64,000 nucleotides of DNA, from NCBI RefSeq assembly GCF_021917145.1, contig NC_061064.1, forward strand, positions 3,025,137 through 3,089,136, written 5' to 3'. The notes beneath the pieces were generated by a model that searched no databases, had not been told where the DNA came from, and saw only the letters and a list, made by a program, of their open reading frames with translations. Below, in pieces: positions 1-11,787 of the stretch. Each line of letters opens with the position of its first letter. Position 1 is the first letter of the stretch. Position numbers and translations under genes: made by a program. Source of the stretch: Hypomesus transpacificus (Eukaryota > Chordata > Actinopteri > Osmeriformes > Osmeridae).

Positions 1-170
1 CGGTGGATCTTTTCCCTAACACTCAAAGACCGCCGCATCAGCAGGACTCCCCCTGGCTCCCGAGTAGCTGACATCATCATCACGGTGTGACTGTACATGA
101 CACGTCATCGTACGTGTCATCGTATACGTCGCGCGTGGTTTCCTACCGTGTTGGGGGGATCTAACGCTGA

Positions 171-368
<198 letters not shown>

Positions 369-1145
369 ACCCTCTTTCCTCCCTTCCCCCCTCTCTCTCT
401 AGTTTTCTCTCTCTATGCTCTCAATGTCCCTCCCTCTTTTTGAAAGGCATAAGAGCCCTAGCAGACTGACACATTTCCAGCCCAGCCCCCCCTCTCCCCC
501 AACCCCCACGTACATGGCTTACATAAAAAAAAAAAAGCTTAAACACCCACATGCTGTATTTAACAAACACATACAGGTCCCCTCTGTTATTTATAGAATG
601 GGTGAGCGGACCTGTCTTAGGCTAGGCCTCCTGACTGGTGGGCAGGAGAGATGAAGTAGGAGTCAGAGCTGTGAGGAGACAGTCCCCTCTGGCCCCCTGG
701 GGTCCCCGGGACCCCTGCAAGGGCCTGGCTGTGGCCGCTGTGTTTGAGCACAGAGAGGTTTTTGGATTGGCCACTGTAGTTGTGAACTTTTCTACAGCAC
801 ATCCAATGGATCTCCATTGTTAGAGGAACCAGGAAGCGGGACTCATTGAGTCTAGACGCTCAGGGTGTTGGTATATATTTCCTTTTCTTTTGTGTATTTT
901 TGTGTAGCATTTCCTGATGACAAATCATGTTGTTAATGTATTGATGGTATCATTAAATTTGCTATCTATTCTCCCATAGGAAGATATATATTTTATGTAT
1001 TGCTGTTTGATATTTGCAGTTACTGAACACAGAAATAATCTGGGGTCAGAAGGATTCATTCCCTACGTCTTCATTGCTGAAACATATCTGGTTTTGCTAA
1101 CTCCTCTTAACATTTGAAGTGTTCAATAAACAATTCTGATATGTA
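369..1145 (+). other. 3'UTR of the TMEM47-like gene
   Basis: AT-rich sequence follows the stop codon. Possible poly(A) signals are ATTAAA at 952-957 and a canonical AATAAA at 1125-1130; the latter probably marks the main 3' end. The extent is inferred from these signals only. Confidence 0.5.
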
Positions 1146-4100
1146 CGCAATGCAAAATATGTTACTCTTTTGTTTGAATGATACCATTTGTTTGTTAAAC
1201 TGAGCTTTCCAAACCTTCTCCTCTGTCCAGTTGTACACCCATTTAAAATCACACTCATCTCCTCTCCAAACACCCTTTGTTTTGACATTAGCACAACGAC
1301 TGAGGGTAAGAATAATCACAGCAAAACTCCATCGAGTTCCAACTCGGTCTGAAGCAAGCCACAGCCACCCCAGCCTAACAAGACCACTGGCTCACAAAGC
1401 TCCAATCAGTGAAGTCGTCTGACTATGGCAGGAATGTAGCAGTGCTGTGGGGGAGAGAGAGAGAGAGAGAGCTAAGGGTAGGTGCTCTGCTGTTCAGGAA
1501 ATGGCATGGCAGAGAGCCAGGCAGCTACAGCCACTTTCTCCTTTCCGGTTCCACAGCACAAAGGGCCTCACAGGCCAGGCTAGGGGAGGCCATTGCCCCG
1601 TTATGGCTGTCATTATCAGGGCTGGGTTTGCCGGCCAATGAGACGTGGGAATGAAACTTCTGGGCTGGAGAGTGATGAGGTTCCCTGCTTTTGGTTGGCA
1701 AGGCTATTGATGGTATCTGAGGGCTTCACACAGACACTAATACGACTTCCTGTCCACAAGATGAAAATGGGGCCAAATATCACAGTCAAATAGTTCAGGA
1801 CATTATAATCTGTGCTACAATGTTTGAGGGCAGGTGTATTTGTCTGAAGATTCAAGGAATCCGTTTATTATTAAACGGATGCCTAGATTAATTCATTTTA
1901 TTTGTTAATTATGAGATGTACGACATATAAAATATTATTTTCTAGATGGATTATGGGTGACTGAAGGTTCATGTCTTGTACAGTTAACACCTCTTCCTCC
2001 AAACATTTATGATACTTAAAACAAGCAAAGTTTCCCTATCCTCGGGACATTCCACAGTGGGACACTTATGTAAGCAAGCAGTGGGTGTATTTATTGGTTG
2101 TTTTTATTAGTTCCCTTGACAAAGCTTGAATTCCCTCTCTGTGACCCAGCCTGGATCCCCTCAGGCTTCCTTCGTGGTTGAGGAATGGAAGGCCCGTCTC
2201 GGCTGCTGTTTCAGCCCTGCTCATCTGGTTTTCATTCCAAGGACACAGGGGAGCGGGACAAAATTAGCACCACTACTTTTTTATTTTATTTTAACACAAA
2301 CAATGATGGAATACTCAGCAAGGGAGGTTTTGAGCCATTCTGTCTCACAGACACCCAGTAGTGAGAGATATTCAGTTTTGAGCTGTATGTCCAGTAGATT
2401 GGCCGTATCATGTCCCTTTTGACCATCTGACCACCACTGATTTGCCTTACCCTTTTGTCCTCCACTCCCCTGCCTCTCTGCCTCCCCTCCCCTGCCCTGC
2501 CCCACTGGCCCCCACTCTCCTGCCCTGCAGCCCCCCATTCCTCTGCCCTGCCCCATTGCCCCGCCCTGGCCAGCCTTCAGCTGAGCCCTTCTCTCCCACG
2601 CACTCTCAGGTGTCAGGTGCCAGCCGTCCGGGTGACCCCTGTCCTCTCTGCCCAGCAGGGCGCTCACTGCACCAGCTGGGTCCCATGGCCTGAAATAGGG
2701 TCATCTTCAACACCCGCTCCCCTAGCTTCTTTCTCAGTTTCTATTTGAGCTGCACCAGTGAGAACAAGGCCCATGTTGCCATGCACGCGGGCCTTTGTTG
2801 TAGAACACAGACGATATGGTGACAGTCTCTGTTCTCACCCTGTCAACAGCTTCTCAGTTGAGCCTTCCGGAAGCATCCGCATAATACTGTAGCAATATCT
2901 GTAGTTAAGACCTTGGGATCCACTATGGTGTGTGAAGCCTAAGTCAATACAGTAGTTTTCTTATTATAGAGATGACCTCTCAGGAATGTGTGGACCGCAG
3001 CTGATCTGTTATGGGGTCAGGGTCACATAGTGGAGAGGCATGGGAGCTATACATGTTCTCTATAGGACAGACCTCCATAGCATGACAGGTATCTAAACAT
3101 GTTACATGTCGGTTACGGGCCACAAGAAAGGAATTCATTTAACTTGGTGGAACGAACTGTAGGTGGTTCAGAGAGGTAGGGTGAAATGAAAGCCATTTTA
3201 CTATTGGTTAGTGGTTTATCTTACGTTTTGGTTTAGGTCACTTTTATGGTAGGAACTTTGAAGAATAGATTGTTTAAATAAAGGGTTGGGGCAGAAGCCT
3301 AAGAGTCCTAGTTTGATGGTACATGAGGGTGTTGTCTTGTCTTTGTCAGCTGAGAGACATCTTAACCATGAGAAAAACATAAAATAAAAAAAAATCAACA
3401 TTGTGTAACATCATTCTTGAAACTTTGGCTTTCAGGAAATATTTATTTCAAAATAAAAACACATGGCTGTAAACGATAAAACCATTGGTCCAGAAGCCAC
3501 AAACGCCAGAGCTAGAATGCATGTTTACTCCCAACATAATTGTGTTTCCTTCTTAATCTTCCTCATTACTCTACAACATCCCCCAGCTTTGAGGTCAGTG
3601 GATATTTCTCAGTTTCAAGGTCTGTCTGGCCACACCTGCCTCCTTCACGTGTTTCACTTTCGCCACCTAGTGGATAAACTCTGTGGTATCATGCTTCTGA
3701 GTAAATGAAAATAACATTAATGAAGGTGGTGAAACCATAACGGTTTGTAATGATTTCTGTAGAAACTGTCATCTTCGTTTGGCCCTAGGTCTCATCAACA
3801 GGATGTTTTTCCAGCTGCCAAAGCTGGTCCTGTTTTTCTGGAGGTGTTGGAGGAGGTGACACCAGGTTGTTCGACACCTTCAGACAAGTCGACACTCTCA
3901 CACCTGGCAAGTAACCCCCCCCCCCACCACCACCTCCCCCCCCCCCTGTCCTGTTTCCTCTTAATACCACCACAGTTCTCAGGTCAACATTCACATGTTG
4001 TTCAACTTACCAAAAGAAACAAGTCAAATAAGAATGGTTTTGTTTTAAAAAAAAGACAGCAAACAAATGCACATGACATCACACAAACCCTGACACATAT

Positions 4101-4540
4101 TTTTCTTCTTGTTCCAGTATTGGTGTGAGTGGACAGATGTAGAGGCAGGTTATGGTTCTTGGAGGGCAGGCTGACCCCAGGGCCCAGTAACCAGCCCGGC
4201 CCTACTCTCTGTGTCTCTGCAGGGACAGATACCAGTTACTGAGCCTGGGGGCCAGAGGGTCCGTGGTGGGCCACGGTGTAGGGTCCAGAGGGCCTCAGAT
4301 GGATAGGGGCTACGAAGACAGGAAGGTCAGGAGGGATTAAGGGTGTTTGCGGTGGTGGGTTGCATTGGGGGCCAGAGAGTGCTAATGCTGCCGGATAAAT
4401 GTAAACTGGTGGGCATCTCTTTTCATGGAGAATCTACTTCACAACCATAACAATAACTGAACTTTAACAGCTATTCTTAACCAAAAAATGGCAAATCAAA
4501 CATATATAATTTATGCATGTGCAGATATAAAAGTACTGAC
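1146..4540. other. intergenic stretch, no supported gene
   Basis: I see no exon chain here. The stretch holds a short GA tract near 1451-1470, C-rich sequence at 2450-2600 that gives open but composition-driven frames, and C homopolymer runs at about 3907-3946. A plus-strand block at 4220-4339 after a cag acceptor is open but has no partner exon. Confidence 0.5.
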
Positions 4541-4545
4541 CTCAG

Positions 4546-4632
4546 GGTGTCCGGCTGGTTGTGGAGGGCTCGGGAACAGGACACGGCAGCAGAGTGACGG
4601 TCCTTCAGACTGAACCTCCACTCTGAGACCTG
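4546..4632 (-). other. possible exon of an unidentified minus-strand gene
   Basis: On the minus strand a block is bounded by a pyrimidine-rich acceptor ending TCTCAG and a donor GTCAGT. One frame reads SEWRFSLKDRHSAAV... and has the polar/hydrophobic mix of a real protein. I do not recognise it. A second possible acceptor (TTCGTAG, near 4318) lies downstream in the right order. This could be a spurious open block; no conserved domain is visible. Confidence 0.2.
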
Positions 4633-6159
4633 AGAGGATGAGGGCAGCTCAGCACCTGGTCTGGACAGGACCCTCCCCTCTGATCCTAAACTTCAGCAAG
4701 GCCCCACCTAAATTAAACATTAACCCAGGAGACGGCAATGTTCCGAATTCCGCTCTCTGTTCTGTCATTTGTAACAGTAATCAATTGCTGCGAGTCAGGA
4801 ATGATTTGTAGACTCTAAATGCCTGATCAATTCAGTAGCGTGAGTCAATGTGTTTGCTCCCTTATTGATTACTCTTATCAATATTCCTCTTTTGAATCAG
4901 GGGGTATCCATGGCAGCAGCTACACAACAGTTAACAATAGTGTCATATCATCCCACCCATGCAGCACCTACCTGCTCACTCACATTTTCTGTGCGTGTGT
5001 GTGTGTGTGTGTGTTCAGTTTGACACATCCTCTGAGGTGGTCTCCTTTTCTTGGCACACTCGTCACATCAGTGCCTCTGCTCCCCAGTGGGTGTGTGTGT
5101 GTGTGTGTTTGTGTGTGTGTGTCCGTGTGCATTTTTAGCAACACATATAGCTTATCTCGCTGAAGTAATTCACAGATTAATTAGCTGTAACATTTTCTGG
5201 GTGGATGATAGCGAAAAAGGACTGTATATCATTATAACTGTGCCACCTCTGCAGAACAATTGTTCTAACTCTACAACAAACATACACACACACTCTCACA
5301 CTCAACACACACAAGTTTCACACATGAGGCTGGTTGGTGCAGAGTGTCCTTGTCCTCCTTTCATTATCGTGAATGTAGATGAACTGGGAGTCCCGTGGTG
5401 GGACGTAGTCAGCTGTATGCATACCTGACCTTGCAGTGTCCATGGCGACACACCAGGACACGCACACACCAGGTGGTCACTCTCCCAACACAGTCTCTGT
5501 TCAATATGGCCACGACCCATAGACATACACAAGTAGTCTCTGTGGGTTGTCTTTCGCTGGATAAACTGCTATTAAAAAAAGTGGTGAATTTATCGTTTAG
5601 CATAATGTACACAAAGCAGTCGTTTTGCGGTGGACATGGGTAAGTGGGTTTTATTGGCCCTAAAAGTCTTTTTTTATGTTGACGTAAAGTGACACTAGGA
5701 TGCCACCCAGTGGTGGGTAAATGCTCAAACACAAGACTAGCTCAGCCATTTAAAACCACATTCAACTGCTCTCTCAGGTTTTTAAAATTGTACATTTAGA
5801 ATTCTCTTTATGTCCTCATAATGCTTGGACCATGTGTTTGGTTTATGAGTTGGCACTTGTCTGGGTTCTGTTCTACTAGGACACTTAAATGGTTGCTGGC
5901 AGGCCAGCCAAGAGATAGCCTATCAATCATAGGACTGATTCCATTTCACAGAAAAACACCTAGTTTGGGCTTCTGTGAGCTTTTATTAGGTTATCAAAAA
6001 ACAGTCCTCAGTCACAAGAGATTCACCCTTCCTTTTCAGTGTTTTGGGGACGTCTGATTGGCTCCTCAGCAGGCTAGGAAGAAGAAGCTGCAGGAGCGAG
6101 GTCATTTCCTGAAGTGACTCGGAAATACTGTTCTTGTTCTCACCTCTCATCCTGTCCTC

Positions 6160-6452
6160 ACCTGTCCTTGCCTGTCCCTGTTTTTTTCTCATGCCCTTCA
6201 GGTGACATTTCTGTTCCTCCCTTGTTTTCTGCACGGGTAATCTAGCATGGCTGCGCTCCGTTGACCCTGTCGGTGTGATGCAGCCCAGATGTGGGTTGTG
6301 ATACGATACAATCTGCGGGCGCTGTCTGCTCAGTGTAGTGTAGAGTCTCTCGATGTTATGGTTTGTGAACAGAACCACTGAAAACCCCTTCAGGCACGAG
6401 GCCAGGCACATGGGGCAGCAGAGGAATCTGTGACTCTTACTTTCTGCAGAGG
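6160..6452 (-). other. possible exon of an unidentified minus-strand gene
   Basis: A minus-strand open block follows an acceptor (CCCTCTGCAG) and ends near a GTGAGG donor. It encodes about 97 residues, including HRFLCCPMCLASCLKGF and NIERLYTTLSRQRPQIV, with a basic, glutamine-rich end. The longest ATG frame runs 5986-6411 (141 aa). I recognise no family. It lies upstream of, and on the same strand as, the block at 4546-4632, so both could belong to one gene. Support is only splice-like borders and openness. Confidence 0.2.
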
Positions 6453-7450
6453 GTCACGTCGACCACTCAGGAATACAGTGTCAATTCATATTGGTCCCAA
6501 GGATCCCAAAGTGCTGGGCTAATGGAGTTCATCTATACTTAAAATGTATACTTAAAATGTAAGACCCAAAACCAAAACATATAGGGAAAAATCACATCTG
6601 CAATATTCACAGCATTTTAACATAGATGTTTATTATGTCACATTTGCAGATGTTACTTCAGCATGTCACGTCATTTATAACAGAGCTGAGAATTTGAAAC
6701 TATAACCAAACAGTTTCCTTTTCAACAAACATGATAAACCAAGCTAGAGTTCCAGCCTAAATTTGGTTCCAACTGAATCTATAGGATCATAAAGAAATGT
6801 GCCTTGGGATGTACTCAGGACAGACAGATCACCTGAAAGAGACCGTGACTCAGGTGACACGTGATTGTTCATCCTTTGATCTGTTCACGGTCATCCTCCT
6901 CCCCTTCAACCAAGTCTTATCTGTAACCTCCAAACCCCATTTTACAACTCACTAGGAGTATCAGCCATTTGCCATGTAGTTCCAACTACTACTGACGCAA
7001 CAGCCAGTGGTTTGAAAGATTGACAATTCCATCCAGTGGTTTAGGCAGGGGGTCCTCACCTGTTGAAAAATAAGGCAGAATAAAATGAATCTGATTTCAA
7101 ACCTTATTGATTATTTATTGAGCGTGTGTAGTCCTTGGGTTATTCTACATCTAAGAAAAGGGACTTTCAAATATCAGAAAGTTTTGTATGCTTTTGAAAT
7201 TACTGAGGCAGACAGACAGTAGCCTATATATAGGCTACCTGCTGCATGGGAAGAAATACAAAGCACCACTGTTCAACAAGTAGCCGGCCTGTGGTGTGTA
7301 TAACGCCAGAGCGCATTACATTTGAGAGTAAACGATTGAATAAGAAAAAGTAAACATTCACGCTTTCCGACCGATGACACATACCTTCGATAGCTTGTTG
7401 GCTGTCTTACCTTGGGCAGTCTTGACATTGGATAAGTGACCTTCCGTTGT

Positions 7451-7576
7451 TCAGATGTAATCATTGTCGACATCCCTGCATATGTACCAAAGGATGACGT
7501 AAAGAATGAGCAGAATGGCGAAGAGAAAAAGAGCAATGAATATGGCTTTGGTTATAGGGGAGTCCATCGACTGCAT
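7451..7576 (-). CDS. 41-residue single-pass membrane micropeptide
   Basis: A short minus-strand reading frame starts 2 bases after a strong splice acceptor (CTCTTCTTCCAG|TCATG) and ends TGA. The protein opens MQSMDSPITK, has one very hydrophobic segment of about 22 residues (AIFIALFLFAILLILYVIL, then WYI), and ends with the short acidic tail CRDVDNDYI. A second in-frame ATG is at codon 4. There is no cleavable signal peptide, so it probably behaves as a small anchored membrane peptide; the type of regulin or other micropeptide, if any, cannot be told. The acceptor implies an upstream non-coding exon. An AATAAA lies on the same strand at 7119-7114, giving a 3'UTR of about 330 bases. I do not recognise the family. 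It could be chance, but a perfect TM helix directly behind a splice acceptor with a matching poly(A) signal argues for a gene. Confidence 0.55.
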   Translation of the reverse strand: MQSMDSPITKAIFIALFLFAILLILYVILWYICRDVDNDYI

Positions 7577-7986
7577 GACTGGAAGAAGAGACGAACGGAG
7601 ATGCGGATCGGTTGGGCTCTCATGATATCAAAATTCAAGGCGCCTCTCTCCAGTCCCTGTCGACTGATAACGTGCATTGACCTTGTGCAGCACAGAGCAG
7701 GAGGAATTTGTTTAAGATAACTTCATCGATCTACTGGAATTCCTATTCCTAAGATCCTAAGACAATCTTAACGGCTTAACTGTTACAATTTGTTTGTATG
7801 AAGAAATAGAACTAAAAGCTAGACTATGTATTTTCCCCTTAATGAGCAGTAGCCTAATTAACTTAGTAAAGAAATCGACATCAACTGATCTAAGCTTGGC
7901 AACAAGCTAATGTCATATTTTTGGTACATTTTCATTTTTATTAGTAATGAGGCCCTACTCAAACAGTCACTATAACAGGTGTTGTT

Positions 7987-8646
7987 CTAGCCGTCCTGGT
8001 CTGAGTAGTAGTACTGATCCTCTTCCCCTGAATCACTGTCCTCTTCACCTTCCCCAGTCTGGTTGGTGACCAGCCGCTCAGGTGGTTGTGGTCTGGGGAG
8101 GATTGAGGGAGGAGATGTTGCTGTGGGTAAAGGCCCGACCTGAGGTCCTCTACCCTGGATGTTACTAGCAGCGTTCTCAGCGCCCTCAGCGGGGGATGGG
8201 GCTGAGGCTGATGGCGGGGAAGGACACGGTGAGCCCTCCATGTGTTGGGCACGACCCAGCAGCATCTGCACCATTTGGTTGGCATGGTTCTTATCAGTCT
8301 TGATCTTCAGGGTGAATCTAGGATGGGGGCAATTTCCTGATCCATCGCCTGATACAATTTCTATCTCCGTGATTTGTAATCTGTTCCAAATATAGATTTT
8401 TACAAGGTAGACCGAGGTCATTTGTACGGAGCATTGAGGTAAAATTAACATCACTGCTAATGAGAAATGTAACGTTATTAACCTCCTTTACCTTTCCGTT
8501 GCTCTTTGATTCCTGAAGCGTTTGAAAATCCAACACATAGCAGCCAGCACCAGGAGAAGAAGTAGCAGAACCACCACAAAGACGATGAACACGTCTGAAT
8601 TCAGCCACTGGGACAAGGTCCCATAACTGTCGCCCCTGGCACTCAT
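7987..8646 (-). CDS. 161-residue single-pass membrane protein, unrecognised
   Basis: Two coding exons: 8492-8646 (ATG two bases after the acceptor CTTTAG|GG) and 7987-8317 (acceptor CATCCTAG), joined in phase 2. The lengths (155 + 331) give 161 codons plus stop TAG. The N-terminus (MSARGDSYGTLSQWLNSDV) is short and lacks a signal peptide. One TM helix follows at about residues 20-46 (VFIVFVVVLLLLLLVLAAMC), then a basic stop-transfer stretch (FKRFRNQ). The cytoplasmic tail has a charged block (KTDKNHANQMVQMLLGRAQ), a Pro/Ser-rich linker and a very acidic, tyrosine-bearing end (EEDQYYYSDQDG). The tail could be phosphorylated, but that is inference. AATAAA at 7942-7937 gives a 3'UTR of only about 45 bases. 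I cannot name the family. It lies next to the micropeptide gene on the same strand. Confidence 0.6.
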
Positions 8647-8699
8647 CCCTAAAGAGTTAACAGAAATAGACACTGCATAGTAATGTGTGAGTGTGTGCG

Positions 8700-9900
8700 C
8701 GTGCGTGTGTGGTGTTTAAACTTCACCTTTATTGACTTGTGACTTGTGTCTCCCGCAACGGTTTGGTGAGGGGACAAGAAACAAAGCAAGGAGGTCGAGA
8801 TGTCTGGTGCTCCCTCTCTGGCGGCACTTCTGTCACATCCATGTGTCAACGGCGATTAAAGATGAGACACAGCTGTGCATACTTGTTTATTCTTTGCACT
8901 TTCTTGTGGTCTGGGTCATGTCCGCTGCCTATGCTTCAACATGGATCATCGTAACTTATTCAATCGTAAGAAGAGACAGTAAAGGTGTTGGGTTTGAATA
9001 CCTTGATAAATTATTCTTGCACAATTTCCAAGTTGGCTTACATTATGGAAAAACTTTCACATTAGGGTTTATATAGGCCTATACCATACTAATGGAATCC
9101 TATTTATTAATGTAATTGTTTAATCAGGCCAATTTACCATTGCTTCACGCAGAACCTTTACCCTAAAGCAAAGACTACTCAAGGAGATTTCCAATAGTCG
9201 ATTTGTTTACATTATCTCGGCCCATTGACGTCACTCCATACACTTACAGTTTTGAAAAGAATCAGTCAACCAATTTATTTACGTCATAAGATGAACATCA
9301 TAATGTATTGTGAATTCCAAAGATGGAGCCGTTGCACCAGGTGGCAGCAAAGACAATAAGCCAACCGAACCCTCCCTAGGGGAACCCACTGTCTTGGACT
9401 GAATTAGCGATCGTAACGGTCTCAGCTGATGGTTTTTTTTGTAGCAAAAGTTGGACGAGGATCGGTCGTTCCTTTGTTTTGTTTATCTTCCATATGTGCA
9501 TCTCCATCATTGAGGACGATGCCAACACATCTTGATACACTGCCAACGATCCAATTAATTAAAGATACATAAAAGCAACTACTAACGCGATACGATTCAC
9601 CCATATTGTGATGCAGTGGGATTAAACAAGATGCGATTCAACGAGATGCGATGCGAAACAATATGATGCTATGCAATTTAATATGGTACATAATGATTTA
9701 TTTCTTTGTCAGACTCATAAATTAACTAAAAAAGTTAACGTTTTACCTCACATATTAACAAAGTCTCTGACAAAAGATAATATAAAGTCAGACCTGGACT
9801 TTGCCTTAAACCAGTCCTTCTTTCCTGTAGTATGAGTTCTCTGAATGTAGGCCTACTGGCAGTCACAAGCTGCTGTAAACACTGTCATAACACCTCACAC
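8700..9900. other. intergenic stretch, no gene seen
   Basis: This should hold the 5' non-coding exons and promoter of the two small membrane-protein genes, but none can be fixed. A GT-rich tract is at 8683-8713. Sequence from about 9590 resembles imperfect GATGCGAT-type repeats and may be the edge of the hAT relic next door. Confidence 0.3.
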
Positions 9901-9901
9901 G

Positions 9902-10301
9902 CTAAATAGAACTCATACGTCCCACTTTATTCTCAATGACAGTTATCTCTCGTCTTACTTTTTCGTACACAACAGGGATTTGTTTCTCGGCGAATAGCTT
10001 CCTATTCTTGCTAGGGGTACCAGTGGAGCTAGCCACTGACTGTAGCCATAGCTGAATCCGAGGAAGAGGCAGAGGTCTCCACACAAATACCATCTACATT
10101 TGCCGTGCTGCCTGTGTACTTTATAGCAGTACGATATATCTTGCTAAAGATGTGGATATTGTCATATTGCCCATCTTTCTTAGAAAATCCAAAGTGTTGC
10201 CAAACCTTGGATTTATTGCAATTCTTAGGAACGTGTAACTCCTCCGCCGCCATGATAACACTCGCCCGAACACGCCTCCAATTCGCGCGAAACTTGGCCA
10301 A
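9902..10301 (-). mobile_element. decayed hAT-type transposon fragment with a BED-finger remnant
   Basis: The minus-strand frame at 10301-10029 encodes SKVWQHFGFSKKDGQYDN, then YRTAIKYTGSTAN. This is the layout of a BED zinc finger at the N-terminus of hAT transposases and ZBED proteins (SKVWxHFGF ... CxLC RTxIKYTGxTTNL ... H). The two cysteines expected before RTAIKY read S and Y here, and the histidine part is gone, so the finger cannot bind zinc. The frame shifts after it into a second short open stretch (10093-9902). No DDE catalytic core or RNase H fold is present. The element is a relic; its ends were not located. Confidence 0.65.
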
Positions 10302-10736
10302 GAGACTTGACGAGAATCGGCCACTGACAGCAGTGGAGATGAGAGCGCGCTTAAGGAACAGTTAGAGAGGAGGATTCTATCTAAATATATTGCAATTATA
10401 AGTCACAAATCATTGGTCCCATTTCTAAATACTAAAGATGTTCGCCTACTCACGATTCTATATACATCTGATTATACCGATGCAAAAATGTAAGAAACAT
10501 GCATCGCGATTTCATCCCACATTGCATCCGGTCAATGTGGTCAGATAGATTTGCACTTAAAGCAAGTCTTTTTAATCTTTTGAAATAAAATGCAAACCAA
10601 AATATGGACAAACATAGACAAATTTAACCAAGGATACAAATATAGAAATGTTTTTTACATTTTTCAAAAAGAAATACCATAGGAACTTTCAACAGTTTCT
10701 GTACCAACACAAACCATACTTTTAAACATATAATTT

Positions 10737-11787
10737 TTATTTTGTCAATTGTAATCCCGTACATTAACTGAACATTAAAAAGCATACATTAACCTGTAAC
10801 GTGTAATGGCAAGAACTGTGGCATTGTAAACAGTTATACATACATTTCATTTTGGCAAGGAACACATTGAAAATACTGTATGCTATGCAGCACATAGGTA
10901 GGGTTTTCTTTTTTTCTGTTTCAGTGTAAAAACTACTGTATTCACATACTTTCAAGAGGCACTTTAAAGTAGATACACACTTCCACGTTGCTTGGCAAGA
11001 CTAGTGGCTTTAAGGAGTAAATAGTGACCCCTTTACTAAATAGCATAACTGGAGCAAAGTAAAAAAAAAAAACATTACATTTTTAGGTAACAACCTGATA
11101 TATTCAGTATAAAAATACATACAGTAGAAACAATGCAGAAGTATATACACGGAGCATGACACTCGAGACAAAATACACATAACAAAACCCAGATCTACCT
11201 GACATAGCACACAAGCAGACAGGACAACTATGACAGTGCCTTATAGAGACTCAACAAGGACTCTGTAAGGAAAATAGACGGGTCTTAAATGAGAATTTAA
11301 ATGTATCGAGGCGAGGGGAAGACTGGACCCACAGTGAATCAGAATCAGAAAGGTTATTCTACAGCACTGGAGCAGAAACAAAGAATGCACAAACATCCTT
11401 TTACTTGGCATGGTATATATAAAAGCACCTGGTTTGAGACCTTAATGTGCTGATAAGGTCAGAGATACGGGGAGTTAGGTGGCTGAACGGTGAGGGAATC
11501 GGGCTGGTAATCTGAAGGTCGCCAGTTCGATTCCCGGCCGAGCCAAATGACGTTGTGTCCTTGGGCAAGGCACTTCACCCTACTTGTCTCGGGGGGAATG
11601 TCCCTGTACTTACTGTAAGTCGCTCTGGATAAGAGCGTCTGCTAAAATGACTAATTGTAATTGTAATTATATAAAGACAATTTTTTAATAACAGTACTGC
11701 AATGTTACAGTAGTCAGTAGTAGTGGTAGAGGTCAGTGTTAAGACTGCTGCACGTCTTCAGATGGATGCTCAGTACAATGTCCCATC
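10737..11787 (-). other. probable 3'UTR of il13ra2
   Basis: The minus strand has AATAAA at 10742-10737, about 1 kb past the il13ra2 stop codon, and no coding signal in between. A SINE sits inside it. The extent is inferred. Confidence 0.4.
11469..11670 (+). repeat. tRNA-derived SINE, full copy
   Basis: The head resembles a tRNA gene with an A-box-like GTGGCTGAACGG and a B-box-like CAGTTCGATTCCC, for RNA polymerase III. The body carries CTTGGGCAAGGCACTTCACC, and the 3' part is TAAGTCGCTCTGGATAAGAG followed by a short (TAATTG)n tail. It lies in the inferred 3'UTR of il13ra2, in opposite orientation. The same family recurs at seven more places in the window. Confidence 0.85.

Noticed and set aside
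4220-4339. Plus-strand block after a cag acceptor reading DRYQLLSLGARGSVVGHG to a stop
   Set aside because: It could be a terminal exon, but no upstream plus-strand exon exists between the tmem47 poly(A) site and this point, and the reverse strand is also open.
7436-7720. Plus-strand ORF of 94 aa over the micropeptide
   Set aside because: It is antisense to the micropeptide, lacks splice signals of its own, and is highly charged as expected from the complement of a hydrophobic segment.
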